Source of the DNA: Didymodactylos carnosus
Lineage: Eukaryota; Rotifera; Eurotatoria; Philodinida; Philodinidae
Assembly (NCBI GenBank): GCA_905250885.1
Contig: CAJNOQ010001668.1
Location: forward strand, 1 to 29,477
Length of the DNA stretch: 29,477 nucleotides
Reading direction: 5' to 3'
In this document: positions 28,650 through 29,477 of the stretch, in pieces
Layout of the letters: each line of letters opens with the position of its first letter
Numbering within the stretch: the first letter of the stretch is position 1
Position numbers and translations under genes: made by a program
Notes under the pieces: model-generated
What the model was told of the DNA's origin: nothing
Databases searched by the model: none
The model's input: only the letters and a program-made list of their open reading frames with translations

Positions 28650-29477
28650 TGACTCTATTTTTCCTTTTGTGGGATGTAACAAAAGGGAATACGATCTATG
28701 GCTAGCTTTTGCACTGGCCATAGTTGTTTTTGCGATCAGGCCCAAATCTTTGACATTTCTTTCATGTTTTCCATTAGTTTTTGCAAGAGCTTTTCTTTCC
28801 AAATTTTCAGGAATTTGGTTGTGTATGTTATCCATCAAGACAAAATCATCCGGTGATGGGTTGGTAGCTAAACGACGGTAACTCTTTTGTAAACTGAATA
28901 ATTCGCGCCGGGACTCTTTTACCATCTCATGAGTTTCATCTTATAATAGCAATGTTAGACTTGTCTTGAAATCTATCCACCATTCTTGGCATCCAAAATC
29001 AGCTGTTCTGAGAAAGACACTCCAAATATCTTTGAAATGCTCTATAAACGACTTACGAGTTACAACTGCTGAGTTACATATCCAACGATGATATGAAGAT
29101 TCACTCGAGGGCATATTAAGCTCGATTGAGATGCTGTCATGATCTGATAAACCGATAGGAACATATGATACTCGCTGTGTGACATTTTGTATTGATTTGG
29201 TCCCAAAGAAGAAATCTATACGACTATGAACATTATGAGAAATGCTATGAAATGAATACACTATAGTACGAGGATGTTTCGACCGGAAAAGTTCAAATAA
29301 ATGGAAAGGTTGAATAATCTCCCTTTTCAAGCACGTATAGGATTTGTCACCCCGTTCGCTGCTTCTATTTCGATCCCGTTTAGGATCAGGTACACAATTG
29401 AAATCACCGCCGATTAGTACGAAAGTACTAGCTGGTATGGAAGGAGCTAAGTCATTGAAAAACTTTTGTCGTTGAGC
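28641..29477 (-). pseudogene. LINE ORF2 endonuclease domain, partial, one stop; runs off edge
   Basis: Reading left from the window edge, one frame covers the C-terminal half of an AP-like (EEP) endonuclease. It has the VLIGGDFNCVPDPKRDR motif (catalytic Asp/Asn), then RIDFFF, then GLSDHDSISIEL (the terminal SDH catalytic motif). A helical linker (SRRELFSLQKSYRRL) follows. The TAA at 28941-28943 interrupts a frame that otherwise continues to 28641, where it ends at the minisatellite boundary before any RT domain. The N-terminal half of the endonuclease lies beyond 29477. This is a truncated, inactive copy. The clade cannot be fixed from this part. Confidence 0.85.

Overview
The window looks like nuclear DNA of an animal, most likely a bdelloid rotifer. 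It is AT-rich and has short spliceosomal introns of 55-220 bp. It carries filamin repeats closely matching animal filamins, a DYW-type pentatricopeptide repeat (PPR) gene of the kind previously reported in rotifers among animals, and many small transposon remnants. The species assignment is inference. No rRNA, tRNA or CRISPR array was seen.

Layout. 1-8.6 kb is repeat-rich and nearly gene-free. It holds a hAT-like MITE with a perfect 8-bp target-site duplication, three copies of a 136-bp LINE tail, a 5'-truncated LINE ORF2 fragment, a ~42-bp minisatellite, a long-TIR MITE, several strong hairpins, and one exon of a putative single-pass membrane protein. 9.1-12.4 kb (minus strand) holds the one clearly intact gene. 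It has three exons and 992 codons, with a probable mitochondrial presequence, about 20 PPR motifs in PLS order, E1/E2 and a DYW cytidine-deaminase domain. Four of its PLS triplets are near-identical 318-bp tandem units.

12.8-25.8 kb (minus strand) holds a filamin relic matching repeats ~13 to ~20 of animal filamins. Its small exons keep recognisable splice sites but carry at least four internal stops and at least six frameshifts. The dimerising C-terminal repeats are absent. The relic is split by 6.5 kb of inserted or duplicated DNA (13.8-20.3 kb) and by 3.7 kb (21.4-25.0 kb). The first interruption contains a long-inverted-repeat element, a second copy of the PPR gene's 5' end, a large foldback, and a 1.87-kb DNA transposon with ~350-bp inverted repeats and a truncated transposase. 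The second contains a TTAA-flanked foldback element.

25.8-28.1 kb has no recognisable gene. The right end contains oppositely oriented LINE fragments separated by a second copy of the ~42-bp minisatellite. One runs off the window edge and carries an AP-like endonuclease domain.

The genes do not form a pathway. The main points are the PPR-DYW factor with recently amplified RNA-reading modules, and the decay and partial duplication of the adjoining filamin locus. The PPR gene is open over 993 codons with clean junctions, so poor sequence quality is an unlikely explanation for the filamin lesions.
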